The notes beneath the pieces are model-generated. The model searched no databases, was not told the DNA's origin, and worked only from the letters and a program-made list of their open reading frames with translations. 64,000 bases of DNA from Gammaproteobacteria bacterium. GTDB lineage: Bacteria > Pseudomonadota > Gammaproteobacteria > SZUA-140. The translations under genes and the position numbers were made by a program. The stretch covers positions 81,294 to 145,293 of the forward strand of contig WFVD01000004.1 of NCBI GenBank assembly GCA_015491865.1, written 5' to 3'. Positions 49,891 to 60,157 of the stretch are shown here, in pieces. Positions within the stretch are counted from its first letter, which is position 1. The number at the start of each line of letters is the position of its first letter.

Positions 49891-51048
49891 TTAGCTGGAT
49901 GATCGGTTAGCGTTGTCCCCAATACCCCCTTCACGATAAAGCGCCAATGTTTCCCTGATCACCTGCTCTAATGACAACCCCTCCACCACGATTTCGCGCC
50001 CCCTGGCACCCATTTTTTTTCGTAGAAGAGGGTCTGAAACCAGCTGTTCGATCGCATCAGCCAGCGGTACGCTTTTCTTAACAGGGACTAACAAGCCATT
50101 CTCATTATGATGAACAACCTCTCGACAGCCCGGGGCATCACTGGCAACGATAGCTCTTCCTGACGCAGCAGCCTCGAGCAACACCTTGGGCAGCCCTTCA
50201 CGATACGATGGTAAACAGACGACATGAGCCTGACGAAGCACCTCTGCCATATCCTCACGCCTGCCCCACCACTCCACAACCCCTTCCTGTTGCCATTTCA
50301 AAAGTTGCTCACGGGGAATTGAGGCGGGATTAATGGCATCAGCCTCGCCTACCAATACATAACGCGCAACCACACCACGCTTATTCAGAAGGGATGCAGC
50401 TTCCACGAATTCACCTACCCCCTTGCTCCATAACATCCGTGAGGCAAGCATGACGACTGGGGGTTCATCCGCCTCGGCAGATAGAGAGAATTCCTGAAGA
50501 TCGACACCTGCACCCCGAATCACTGCAGCGCGATCAGGCTTTAAAATACCCGCTGTCACCAAAGTCTCTAAATCATCATTATTCTGCAATATCACTTTAC
50601 TATGACGGCGATTCAGTAACACTCGTAAAACAACTCGCAGCACCGCACGCAGAAACCAGGCCTTTTTGCTCTCTGATGAATAAGCAAAACCCAGCCCACC
50701 CAGTGCATTAATTCTCGCCGGGATAGCTGCCACTGCGGCAGCCAGGCTTCCATAAATCACCGGCTTTAGCGCGACATGGTGTACCAGGTCCGGGCGTTCC
50801 TGACGATAAATTCTGATTAAATGAAGCAGCGAAGGTAGTTCTGATAACGGATTAAGGCCACGGCGACACATATTAATCGGGATTAATTTAAGGCCATTCT
50901 TTGTGATCTCATCTCCATGCGCGGTGACGCGTGTGGCAACGACCACTTCATACCCCTCATCACGCACAGCACAGGCTAGCTGCAAACGGTGAGAGCAGAA
51001 ATACCAGTCCTCTGCCACCAGATAGAGAATCTTACCCTTACTCGCCAT
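49891..51048 (-). CDS. Glycosyltransferase (GT4-like)
   Basis: ASRMLWSKGVGEFVEAA; LPSYREGLPKVLLEAAASGRAIVASDAPGCREVV. Confidence 0.88.
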   Translation of the reverse strand: MASKGKILYLVAEDWYFCSHRLQLACAVRDEGYEVVVATRVTAHGDEITKNGLKLIPINMCRRGLNPLSELPSLLHLIRIYRQERPDLVHHVALKPVIYGSLAAAVAAIPARINALGGLGFAYSSESKKAWFLRAVLRVVLRVLLNRRHSKVILQNNDDLETLVTAGILKPDRAAVIRGAGVDLQEFSLSAEADEPPVVMLASRMLWSKGVGEFVEAASLLNKRGVVARYVLVGEADAINPASIPREQLLKWQQEGVVEWWGRREDMAEVLRQAHVVCLPSYREGLPKVLLEAAASGRAIVASDAPGCREVVHHNENGLLVPVKKSVPLADAIEQLVSDPLLRKKMGARGREIVVEGLSLEQVIRETLALYREGGIGDNANRSSS

Positions 51049-51167
51049 CGCACACCACCATGTGCACTGAGATAATCGCCATCATTGTGCAACTAATCTG
51101 CGTATGAATATCAGAATGATTGCCGCCCTGAGCAGGACTATGACTAGCTTCAGACTTGATAAAAAAG

Positions 51168-53183
51168 CTATCCATTTTGTTCATTTTCAAGCCAGGCCTG
51201 AAACATCAGTACATCCCACAGGTAATATTGCCAGTTATGTCGCCCGCCAAGGTGCTCCGCCCACATATTACGGATGGGCCCGGGATTAAAGAAACCCTCG
51301 TCACGGAGACGCTGTTCATTCAATAACGCCTCAGCCCAATCACGTAAAGGGCCTCGCAACCAGTGGTCAATAGGTACTCCAAAGCCCATTTTTGGACGTT
51401 CTATTAACGCTTTCGGAACGTACTGATAGAGCACCTGCCGCAATAGCCATTTACCCTCACCACCCCGAATCTTCATTGACAATGGGATAGTGGCTGCAAA
51501 CTCAACGACCCGATGATCCAGCATCGGAACTCGAGACTCAAGACTGACCCCCATGCTGGCTCGATCAACTTTAACCAGAATATCATCAGGCAGATAGGAG
51601 ACCGTATCCAGAAACATCATGCACCGAGTAAAATCAGGCAATTCAGCCCATTGCGACGGATCTGTTAATACCGTTCTGGGTTCTTCTCCACCCAGGACAA
51701 CGCTTGCCGGATCCTTCCAGTGAGAGACCAGACGTAAGTACATCGCCTCAGGAGTGGCTACATCCAGTATTTCGGCTAACTTATGCAACTTATCGCCTGC
51801 CTGGCGCTGCTGCAATCTGGCAGGCAATACAAACGAGAAGAGTTTGAACAGGAAGTCCCAATTCTGGGGCGGCACCACCTTTAACAGCCTGGCGACTGCA
51901 TGCCGCACCCATCGAGGCATCCAGCCAATTCTCTTCCAGATAGCACGTCCCCAGAAATAGCGATTATAGCCAGCAAAGAGTTCATCTCCTCCATCCCCTG
52001 ACAAACTAACCGTTACCGATTGTTTCGCCATTTGTGAAACCAGAAACGTAGGGATCTGTGAGGAATCAGAAAATGGCTCACTATAAAGTGTTGGCAGCCG
52101 AGGAATCACTGCCATTGCCTGTTGTGGCGAAACATAAAGCTCTGTATGGTCCGTTCCAAGATGGTCAGCTACTCGTTTTGCATGGATCGCCTCATTGTAT
52201 TCCGCCTCATTAAAACCAATAGTGAAGGTCTTGACCGGCTCCATGCTCTGCGCCTGCATCAGCGCTACAATGAGCGAAGAGTCAATGCCTCCGGAAAGAA
52301 ATGCTCCAAGCGGGACATCGGCAGACATCTGGCGTTTAACCACATCGCGCAAGAGCGTATCGAGGCTTTTTGTCGCCTCAGACTCACTCCCTGTGAACGG
52401 TCTCGCCTCACCGTCTTCTACAACACTTCTAGCCGACCAGTAAGAAACAGGCGAAAATCCCACGCCACCATCAGCCACTGGATGCGGGCAGAGGCCCACC
52501 CCGGCGGCGGGATGATCGATACTAATCGTCAAACGACAACCGGCAGACAGCTTGTAAATACCAGAGTAAATTGAATAGGGTGCGGGCACATAGTTGTGGC
52601 GCATATAGAGTGCCAATGAGTCCCTGTTTATCTGAGCACACCAGCCGGGGTGTACTTTTAAAGCTGCAAGCTCCGATGCAAATACCAGGGTATTATCGAG
52701 CCACCCATAATATAGCGGCTTTTCCCCCATGCGATCTCGGACCAGATGTAGTCGCCGTTTTTTTCTATCCCACAGAGCAAAGGCAAACATTCCGTCAAAG
52801 CGCTGTACTGCCTTATCGAGTCCCCACTGGTCAATCGCTGCTAGCATCACTTCTGTGTCAGAGTGGCCACGCCATTGCATCCCCTCCTCTTTACCACCAT
52901 GTGTCAACTCTTCCCGTAATGCCTGGAAATTATAGACCTCACCATTAAAAATAATCACATAACGAGAGGATGCAGAGATCATTGGTTGATGACCGCTAGG
53001 CTTGAGGTCATGAATAGAGAGACGACGATGTGCAAGTGCAACCGTTACACGCGCATCACACCAGACACCTGAGTCATCCGGCCCACGGTGATAGAGTGTG
53101 TCCGCCATGCGGCGTACGATTGACTGCGCTTCGGCCTCATCGACAGTACATTGAAAATCTAGAAAACCAGCTATACCGCACAT
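51168..53183 (-). CDS. Asparagine synthase (glutamine-hydrolysing) family amidotransferase
   Basis: MCGIAGFLDF Cys nucleophile; FLSGGIDSSLIVALM PP-loop; SLSGDGGDELFAGYNRYFWG. Confidence 0.93.
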   Translation of the reverse strand: MCGIAGFLDFQCTVDEAEAQSIVRRMADTLYHRGPDDSGVWCDARVTVALAHRRLSIHDLKPSGHQPMISASSRYVIIFNGEVYNFQALREELTHGGKEEGMQWRGHSDTEVMLAAIDQWGLDKAVQRFDGMFAFALWDRKKRRLHLVRDRMGEKPLYYGWLDNTLVFASELAALKVHPGWCAQINRDSLALYMRHNYVPAPYSIYSGIYKLSAGCRLTISIDHPAAGVGLCPHPVADGGVGFSPVSYWSARSVVEDGEARPFTGSESEATKSLDTLLRDVVKRQMSADVPLGAFLSGGIDSSLIVALMQAQSMEPVKTFTIGFNEAEYNEAIHAKRVADHLGTDHTELYVSPQQAMAVIPRLPTLYSEPFSDSSQIPTFLVSQMAKQSVTVSLSGDGGDELFAGYNRYFWGRAIWKRIGWMPRWVRHAVARLLKVVPPQNWDFLFKLFSFVLPARLQQRQAGDKLHKLAEILDVATPEAMYLRLVSHWKDPASVVLGGEEPRTVLTDPSQWAELPDFTRCMMFLDTVSYLPDDILVKVDRASMGVSLESRVPMLDHRVVEFAATIPLSMKIRGGEGKWLLRQVLYQYVPKALIERPKMGFGVPIDHWLRGPLRDWAEALLNEQRLRDEGFFNPGPIRNMWAEHLGGRHNWQYYLWDVLMFQAWLENEQNG

Positions 53184-54316
53184 TCAGAAAGGGTCTCCTC
53201 GTAGAGATGATGATAGCGAGCAGTAATAGTGGGAAGATCATAGTGCTGTTCAACACGTTGTCGCGCAGATAGACCCAGTCTCTTTCTGCTTTCAACCGGA
53301 AGACTCAATAATTTCTTTAGCCTGCTTGCTAACATTTGAGGGTCGTCAGGCGTGACAACTTCTCCAGTATCACCAACAATTATCGCTGAATCACCTACAT
53401 CCGTCACAACAGCTGGCACACCACACGCCATCGCTTCACCAACAACGTTAGGAAAAGCTTCGCCATAGCTCGACGAAGAGACTGCGACATCAAAGGCAGC
53501 GGTTAAACGGGGAATATCATCACGCTCACCAAGCAGATGAAAAACATGTTCTAATCCGGCCTCACTAAGCCAGGAGGTCAGCAAACGATTATTCCAGCTT
53601 ATTCCTTTACCGCATAGAAGGTAGTGCACGTCAGGATAAGTGCTATGAACTAAACGGCAGGCATTAATAAAGCCTTGATGATCTTTTTGTGGATCAAAGC
53701 GCGCTACCAGCCCAACCAGTATGGTCGTTGTATCCACAGCCAGTTCTTTTCTTACTGCGTGATAGGCGCCACTATCAGGCATAAATCTTTTCGTATCAAA
53801 ACCATTTGGAATAACAATCATCTTCTTTTCAGTATAGCCAAGCTGATGATGAAGCTCTGCCGCGACATGGGAGCAGCAGACAATCCGAGCTGGGAGTCTC
53901 GAAGAAAGCCTGGCACATAACCTCACCAGCCAGATAGTCGTTTTTTTGCTACTAGCAGCATCAAGTGTGCTATTTCGTATCCCCCAGAGCACGGGTATAC
54001 CACCAGCCAGCTTGGCCGCTATGCCAGCAACGAAATCGGCATGATACATCCAGCTCTGCACAATATCAGGGGATTCTCGGCGTAACATTTTCGCCAGATT
54101 AAAGAATGCAGCAGGGCCAGGCACACCTCTCTTCATTCCTAATGCAAAAACAGGAACGCCAATCGCCCGGATTCTTTCACCTACTGGGCCGATGTCAGTT
54201 AATGAAATGACAACTTGTGAGTAGTGCTCCGGGTTTCCTCTCGAGAGCAGTTTATACAGCATCATCTCTGCACCGCCAGTCCCCAGCCCCGTTATAACAT
54301 GGACTATTTTATTCAT
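53171..54316 (-). CDS. Glycosyltransferase (GT4-like)
   Basis: VARFDPQKDHQGFINA; SSYGEAFPNVVGEAMACGVPAVVTDVGDSAIIV. Confidence 0.88.
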   Translation of the reverse strand: MNKIVHVITGLGTGGAEMMLYKLLSRGNPEHYSQVVISLTDIGPVGERIRAIGVPVFALGMKRGVPGPAAFFNLAKMLRRESPDIVQSWMYHADFVAGIAAKLAGGIPVLWGIRNSTLDAASSKKTTIWLVRLCARLSSRLPARIVCCSHVAAELHHQLGYTEKKMIVIPNGFDTKRFMPDSGAYHAVRKELAVDTTTILVGLVARFDPQKDHQGFINACRLVHSTYPDVHYLLCGKGISWNNRLLTSWLSEAGLEHVFHLLGERDDIPRLTAAFDVAVSSSSYGEAFPNVVGEAMACGVPAVVTDVGDSAIIVGDTGEVVTPDDPQMLASRLKKLLSLPVESRKRLGLSARQRVEQHYDLPTITARYHHLYEETLSECAV

Positions 54317-55155
54317 TATTTAGGGCTAAAAAAACCAGGAAACACTGCTGCCACTCTCTTTTTAATCCTGTACCTGTTTTTTCCCTGGAGAAAAGGAAAG
54401 AGCGCCAGTAAAGGAGCAAATAACCGCCTTGCCTGTGCTGAACGGATAAACAGGGCCCAGGGGCTTTCAATCGCTCTTGTGTCAAGGTCAAGGGGAACCT
54501 GCTCATACTTACAAAAATCAACCGCTTCTGCGCACCATTTTCCACGCACAATAACATGGCGATACCGGAAGGGTTCGTCCTGTGAACTATTTACGCATAA
54601 AAAAGGTTGCTCTAGCTCATCCGAACGACGAGAACCCAGTAGCTCTAATTCCCACGGCGATTCCCCGCTGCGTAACAACCCAAGCAGCACGCGCTTATCC
54701 CAAATGGCAACTTGAAGAGAGAGGCGGTAGTCAGCCCCTTTATTTATAATGCCGAGCCTGCCGTTGTCATCACAACATCGGTCCGGAGCTGGATTTGCAA
54801 CCAACCTCATATAACCGGCAGAGACCTGTTTAAAATAAGCAACGTACTGGTTAAGCTGCTTAGTATCAACATCAGCGTCTAAAAAAAAATCCTCCAGCAT
54901 TAGTAAAATCAGTGGCTCGTTGATCACGGTTAATGCTTCATCTAATAACGAAGAAAAATCACGCCCCTCCCCCAGACAAAGACTCTGGACACGCCTATCT
55001 TCAAACTTCTCTTTTTCTGTAATTAGATAAACTGGATATGGGCAATCGGCCCAGTACTTAAAAAATAGCGTGAAAAACGGTGTCCAGACATCTTTAAATT
55101 TATCGCACGATGAGATCATCACCGCAACGCTATCTCTGGGTCTATTATCAGTCAT
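54316..55155 (-). CDS. Unassigned protein in polysaccharide locus, possible glycosyltransferase
   Basis: SVAVMISSCDKFKDVWTPFFTLFFKYWADCPYPVYLITEK; LILLMLEDFFLDADVDTKQL; operon context. Confidence 0.6.
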   Translation of the reverse strand: MTDNRPRDSVAVMISSCDKFKDVWTPFFTLFFKYWADCPYPVYLITEKEKFEDRRVQSLCLGEGRDFSSLLDEALTVINEPLILLMLEDFFLDADVDTKQLNQYVAYFKQVSAGYMRLVANPAPDRCCDDNGRLGIINKGADYRLSLQVAIWDKRVLLGLLRSGESPWELELLGSRRSDELEQPFLCVNSSQDEPFRYRHVIVRGKWCAEAVDFCKYEQVPLDLDTRAIESPWALFIRSAQARRLFAPLLALFPFLQGKNRYRIKKRVAAVFPGFFSPK

Positions 55156-55167
55156 TAATCTATCTAA

Positions 55168-56682
55168 CTACTTTGAAATAAGGGCTTTAATTTTATTATT
55201 CAGCCATGGTCGAACTAAAGAGGCGCTCATTGCTGCCATAATAATTGCGATACTACAGATAATAAAAACGGCTATCACTACTCCCAGCTTACTGTAGAAA
55301 TCGCTCGCCTCTACAGGAAAAAACAACCATCCTGCCCAGACTATTAGGAATGCCGCTATACCTGGCGGTATTATATCATTGAATAACCAGCGCCTTAGCT
55401 GGCCAACCATAAATTTCTGATGCATCAAATAAACCCCAGCACAGAGATAGCAGAGTTCCACCAGCATCAGGCTTGCTGCAGCCCCCACAGTGCCATATAC
55501 AGGAACAACCAGCATAAGCAGGGCTAATAGAAAAACTAACATGATGAGCCTTAAACGCAAGAGAAGAGATACAGTGCCATAGGCCAGCTGTAATGCCATG
55601 GGCATACTCATCATGCCGTTAAATAATACGCTCAAAACAAGCAGACTGAGCAACATAAAGCTCTCATTTGCAATCAACTGCTCTCCCGTCCATATGTACA
55701 TCACATCATAGGAGAAAAAGGCAATCGAACAGAAAACAGGAATCGTAATAACAGCTATTATCTGACAACCACGATGATATGTTTTCTGTAGATTTAATTC
55801 ATTTCTATCTTCAATAAGCTGAGTTAATCGTGGAAAAAGGGCTGAATATATCGGCGTAATAAACATGAATAGCCCCATAGCGATAGTAGCGGCCAACACA
55901 TAGTAGCCAAAATATTCCAGTGGTAATAAGGCACTCAAGATGACTTTGTCAGCTTGAGAGAATAGCGTATTGACTAAGCCAATCCCCCCCATACCAGCAG
56001 CAAAAGAAAAAAGCCCCTTAATGATTGCCCACTGAAAACGAGGCCGCCCTGCAGCCGATGGTAGACTCCGCCACAGGATGGTGCCAGTAACCACAGACTG
56101 GATGAAGGCAATAGATAAATGCCAGGCGAAAAACAGCTCGATAGAGGGGGAATAGAGCCATAATATCAATGCCGCACCTGCAAACCGAACGGTGACAAAT
56201 ATCATTGATAATGAGTTAGCTAACACCTGCTTCTGTAGCCCATACAGACCACTCGCATAAAGATTATTAGGAAACTGAACCGCAAGCGCCACTCCCATTA
56301 ATATGACAATATATTCAAGCTCTTCAGTAGAGAAAGCTGATGAATTAAGCCAGTAGCCAGCAATAAAAGGGGCGATTAAAAATAGCAGTAACAACATCGA
56401 GATGGCTAAAAGCCAATACATCACTTCTAATGTGCGTAACGTATCTCTCATTAAACTCGTAGCACTAGAGACTGAGAGACGAGCCAACTCCCGAGTCAGG
56501 CTCATGCTCAAACCAAAATCAAGCAGGAAAAGCGTTGCTTGGAGTGTACCAAAAAAACCAATTAACCCATAAGCCTCCATTCCAAGAAGATGGATGTAGA
56601 TCGGGGTGAATATGATAAAGATGATCGACGACCAACCACGGCCAAGAAAATTTGCCAGTATGTTTCGGGTAACAACAGACAC
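55168..56682 (-). CDS. Wzx-type polysaccharide flippase
   Basis: 504 aa polytopic, MVV/Wzx-like N-terminus NILANFLGRGWSSIIFIIFTPIYIHLLGMEAYGLIGFF. Confidence 0.85.
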   Translation of the reverse strand: MSVVTRNILANFLGRGWSSIIFIIFTPIYIHLLGMEAYGLIGFFGTLQATLFLLDFGLSMSLTRELARLSVSSATSLMRDTLRTLEVMYWLLAISMLLLLFLIAPFIAGYWLNSSAFSTEELEYIVILMGVALAVQFPNNLYASGLYGLQKQVLANSLSMIFVTVRFAGAALILWLYSPSIELFFAWHLSIAFIQSVVTGTILWRSLPSAAGRPRFQWAIIKGLFSFAAGMGGIGLVNTLFSQADKVILSALLPLEYFGYYVLAATIAMGLFMFITPIYSALFPRLTQLIEDRNELNLQKTYHRGCQIIAVITIPVFCSIAFFSYDVMYIWTGEQLIANESFMLLSLLVLSVLFNGMMSMPMALQLAYGTVSLLLRLRLIMLVFLLALLMLVVPVYGTVGAAASLMLVELCYLCAGVYLMHQKFMVGQLRRWLFNDIIPPGIAAFLIVWAGWLFFPVEASDFYSKLGVVIAVFIICSIAIIMAAMSASLVRPWLNNKIKALISK

Positions 56683-56687
56683 CTGCT

Positions 56688-57824
56688 TTACGACCTTAAT
56701 TTCAACAAAAGATGCTCGCTATTAATATACAAGGCGTGTTGACTATAGTTCTCACTGATCCAGCCATGCATCGCCGTAGCTGTAGCATCAGGATCATTTG
56801 GCTGATTTATCAGCATATCATGCCAGGCGGCCATTAATGCATCGGGATTCGCTGGAGGAACCACCCGACCAAATTTACCGACAATCTCAGCCGCATCCCC
56901 CACATCAGTCACAACAGCGGGGATACCACACGCCATTGCCTCAGCAACAACATTGGGAAAACCCTCGCCATAATGAGAACTTAATGTAAACAGGTCCATC
57001 GCGTTGTATATTGACGCCATATCAGAACACCCTTTCAACCATATCAGGTGCTCTGCAAGCCCCAATTTTTCAGCTTCTGATGCCAGTAGCTGTCTATACT
57101 CCTCAGGACCATCACCCACACAGACAAAACGAACATGATCAAGCTTATCTTTTAAACCTGCAGCGGCCAATAAGAAAGTGCCATAACCTTTCATAGGGTC
57201 CAGGCGTCCTACCAGTCCAATCAGCTGTTGACCATCAGTGATATTTAGCGCCTGCCTGACCTCCTCTCTTTTCACATTATCGGGCTTGAAATACTGTGTA
57301 TCAATGCCGTTCTGAACAACAAAAAGTTTACCCACAGGAAAGCCTTTCTTTGTTGCATGATTAAGCCCGGCAAAAGAGTTAACAATAATCAGATCTGCAC
57401 GCTGAGAAAGCCTGCGTTCCAGGGTATAACTCAGACGAGAGAGATAATCATAATTTCCTGTCTGCATGTCGGAGGCTCTAACGCCCCACGCTACCTTTAT
57501 TTGAGGAAACCTGAATTTAATCAGTGTGCATAACAGATTAGGGACGGCCAGATAACCGTGAATGATATCAGGGGATCGCTGCTGAATAAGCCGGGATAAG
57601 CGCTGGAGAAATGAGAAAATATCCCAACGACCACGTTTACCGAGTGAAATAACCTCGACCCCACTCCCCCTCAGCAAATGAGTCAGCGGGCCACCCGGAT
57701 AAAACAGAGCAACGGCTACCTTATGGCCCCGTTTTTTTAGCCCAACGGCAAGTACAGCTAGCTGGCGCTCTGCGCCACCATGCTCAAGCGATCGCGCAAT
57801 GAACAGAATATCGAGTAACTTAGT
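56688..57824 (-). CDS. Glycosyltransferase (GT4-like); GTG start at VTKLLDIL preferred
   Basis: IARSLEHGGAERQLAVLA; GRLDPMKGYGTFLLAAA; SHYGEGFPNVVAEAMACGIPAVVTDVGDAAEIV; alternative start removes a 37-bp overlap. Confidence 0.87.
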   Translation of the reverse strand, partial: TKLLDILFIARSLEHGGAERQLAVLAVGLKKRGHKVAVALFYPGGPLTHLLRGSGVEVISLGKRGRWDIFSFLQRLSRLIQQRSPDIIHGYLAVPNLLCTLIKFRFPQIKVAWGVRASDMQTGNYDYLSRLSYTLERRLSQRADLIIVNSFAGLNHATKKGFPVGKLFVVQNGIDTQYFKPDNVKREEVRQALNITDGQQLIGLVGRLDPMKGYGTFLLAAAGLKDKLDHVRFVCVGDGPEEYRQLLASEAEKLGLAEHLIWLKGCSDMASIYNAMDLFTLSSHYGEGFPNVVAEAMACGIPAVVTDVGDAAEIVGKFGRVVPPANPDALMAAWHDMLINQPNDPDATATAMHGWISENYSQHALYINSEHLLLKLRS

Positions 57825-57838
57825 CACATAAAAACCCG

Positions 57839-58777
57839 TTATCGCTCGCCTGTTCCAGAGCGAGCTTCTCGCCACAAATCATATCTGGAAATACAGTACC
57901 CAGGAATTAAGGCGAAAAGCCATAACACCTTTGCTCCAGGAGCATGTAATCGAGAGTACTGTTCAAACAGAGAGTCGTCGGCCAACAGCGATAATCTTGT
58001 GTAAGAGATTGCATTTTTAATGAACTGTGTGGGTGAGTATCTAAACCAGTCAATATCCGCATCTATAAAGAGGGCGTAGTACTCCCTTGTCCCAGTTCTT
58101 GAAAAAACCGACTTCTGAGTAAGCTGCGCGCCAGCATCATGATAATAGACTCTTAAAGGTTCATTAACGAAGCGCGTCTTATAGTCTCGTGCAATACGAT
58201 TCCATACAACTGATTCGGGAACAAATTTCTGCCCCTGGTACTCAGGAAATGGGTATTTTTTCAGTACATCCCGTCGGTGAAAACCCCATTTCTCCCCTGC
58301 CACCTTATATTTATAAGTAATTTCTAATGTATCTGAATCAAAAACATCTTCTGGAAAAAAATCACCGATCACCTCACCATGCTGATCTTCACAAAGGGCT
58401 GTTACCGCAGAAAAGCCCGCTTTCTCATCTTCTGGGATAGCCTCCCAGTGAAACAGAAAACGTTCAAGCGCCGTTGCTTTGAAAGCATCATCTGAATCGG
58501 CTGTCAGAAACAGTTCACCCAGAGCCTCTTTTACTCCTCGATTAAAGGCAACATGCTTACCAGCATTCTCTTGATAAAAATAGCGAATGGGAAAAGTTGA
58601 CTCTTTTCGCCACCCCTTAATTAGGTCAGCGCTTCTGTCACTGGAGCCATCGTCAATGATCAACCACTCAAAATCAGTAAACGTTTGTGACTGTAAACTT
58701 TCATATACTCTTATTAGCGTATGAGAGCGGTTATATGACGGGGTAAATACAGTAAATTTATGCTGGTAGCTCGCCAT
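57839..58777 (-). CDS. Family 2 glycosyltransferase
   Basis: FTVFTPSYNRSHTLIRVYESLQSQTFTDFEWLIIDDGSSD; LTADSDDAF. Confidence 0.9.
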   Translation of the reverse strand: MASYQHKFTVFTPSYNRSHTLIRVYESLQSQTFTDFEWLIIDDGSSDRSADLIKGWRKESTFPIRYFYQENAGKHVAFNRGVKEALGELFLTADSDDAFKATALERFLFHWEAIPEDEKAGFSAVTALCEDQHGEVIGDFFPEDVFDSDTLEITYKYKVAGEKWGFHRRDVLKKYPFPEYQGQKFVPESVVWNRIARDYKTRFVNEPLRVYYHDAGAQLTQKSVFSRTGTREYYALFIDADIDWFRYSPTQFIKNAISYTRLSLLADDSLFEQYSRLHAPGAKVLWLFALIPGYCISRYDLWREARSGTGER

Positions 58778-58809
58778 AATTTTATTGGAAAGCTATGCAG
58801 CACACCTCT

Positions 58810-60120
58810 TTATGTGGATATAGCTGCATGCGACGCCCTCTCTTTTGCATGATCATGCCTCAACCTCCATGCTAGCGATAGTACAAAGAAAAATAGATAA
58901 TGAAGTGGAGAGACTCGCATAAGACTCCACTCGCCCATCTGCTGCAGTGCAATCCCACCTAGCATCATTAGTATCCATAATGCGAGAAACGAACGGTTCT
59001 TATTGAGATGCCACTCACCAAACAGGACCCTAACAGCAATCACTGCTCCACTTATCCATAATAAGAAAAATGGCACCGCACCCACAACACCCGTCTCACC
59101 AAATAGCCCAACGACCACATTAAGCGGTGTCTCGACAAGCTCACCTTTTAGAAATTCCGCAGTAGCGCCAAATCCAATACCAAACCAGGGGTGTGCTTTT
59201 AATTGCTCCCAGTAAACCAACCAGATAGGAAACCGACCACTCGTAACATCATTCTGATGCAATCTTAAGAAACTATATAAGCGATCACCCAGGATAAAAT
59301 AAAAAACCCCACCTGCAACTACAATCGAAAAACCCACTATGATCCAGAAACAGCTGGGCTTCTTATAGTACTCATATCCAAGATATAAAATAACAGCGGA
59401 AAAAAGAAGCAGCGCCCACCCCAACCAGAGGAACGATGCACGGGAATTAGTCATATAGAAAACAAATAGCAATATAGGCAACAGGATAAATAATAGCAGA
59501 GACCGACCTAAACGAGAGCGAGCCATAAGCAAAAAGTACATCCCGGTAACAATACCAACCACGCAGATCCAACCAAGGTCATTCGCCTCATTAAATAAAA
59601 ATGACCAGCGTAGACCATGGAGGTGGTTGATAAAACCGACTGCTCCAAAATTCACAGGGCCATACCACTGAAGAAATAGTGTTCCAAAGGCACAAATAAC
59701 CGACACTGCGAACAATGGTATTAATATTTTTTTATTCTTAGCACCTACCCCTAGGATAATAAAGGGAAGTGTCGTGATAAAAATAATTGCTAATAGCCGA
59801 AGTGAATAAATGGGGGAAGGGGCATTAACCGCCGAAGGAATTATGGCTAGAAACATCACCATTAATAGAAAAAGATAGTGGTAATAACACCTAACAAAGA
59901 GCCTCTTCTGCGGTATAGAGGTGATAAGGATAGCCAATACTGAAAGTGTCAGCATAAAAAATATGTATTGACCATAAGGGATATTCTCCCGTACGCCATC
60001 CGACAAGTTTGGCATAACACTCAGCAGTATCACTGCCCCGCACCAGAGAAACCACAAAGAGAGCTGAGGAGAGCGCAGAATGATAACGGGGGTGGTCCGA
60101 CCAGCTTCAGAAAAAGTCAC
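58810..60120 (-). CDS. O-antigen polymerase/ligase family protein (Wzy/WaaL-like)
   Basis: Polytopic 436 aa, GRFPIWLVYWEQLKAHPWFGIGFGAT periplasmic-loop motif. Confidence 0.8.
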   Translation of the reverse strand: MTFSEAGRTTPVIILRSPQLSLWFLWCGAVILLSVMPNLSDGVRENIPYGQYIFFMLTLSVLAILITSIPQKRLFVRCYYHYLFLLMVMFLAIIPSAVNAPSPIYSLRLLAIIFITTLPFIILGVGAKNKKILIPLFAVSVICAFGTLFLQWYGPVNFGAVGFINHLHGLRWSFLFNEANDLGWICVVGIVTGMYFLLMARSRLGRSLLLFILLPILLFVFYMTNSRASFLWLGWALLLFSAVILYLGYEYYKKPSCFWIIVGFSIVVAGGVFYFILGDRLYSFLRLHQNDVTSGRFPIWLVYWEQLKAHPWFGIGFGATAEFLKGELVETPLNVVVGLFGETGVVGAVPFFLLWISGAVIAVRVLFGEWHLNKNRSFLALWILMMLGGIALQQMGEWSLMRVSPLHYLFFFVLSLAWRLRHDHAKERASHAAIST

Positions 60121-60157
60121 TATCAGTTTCCAAGTAATAATCCTTTATCATCAAACA

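Noticed and set aside
49876-49891. ACACACAGTGTGT palindrome between glycosyltransferase and RmlD-like gene
   Set aside because: Very short, at the 3' end of a gene inside an operon; likely chance.
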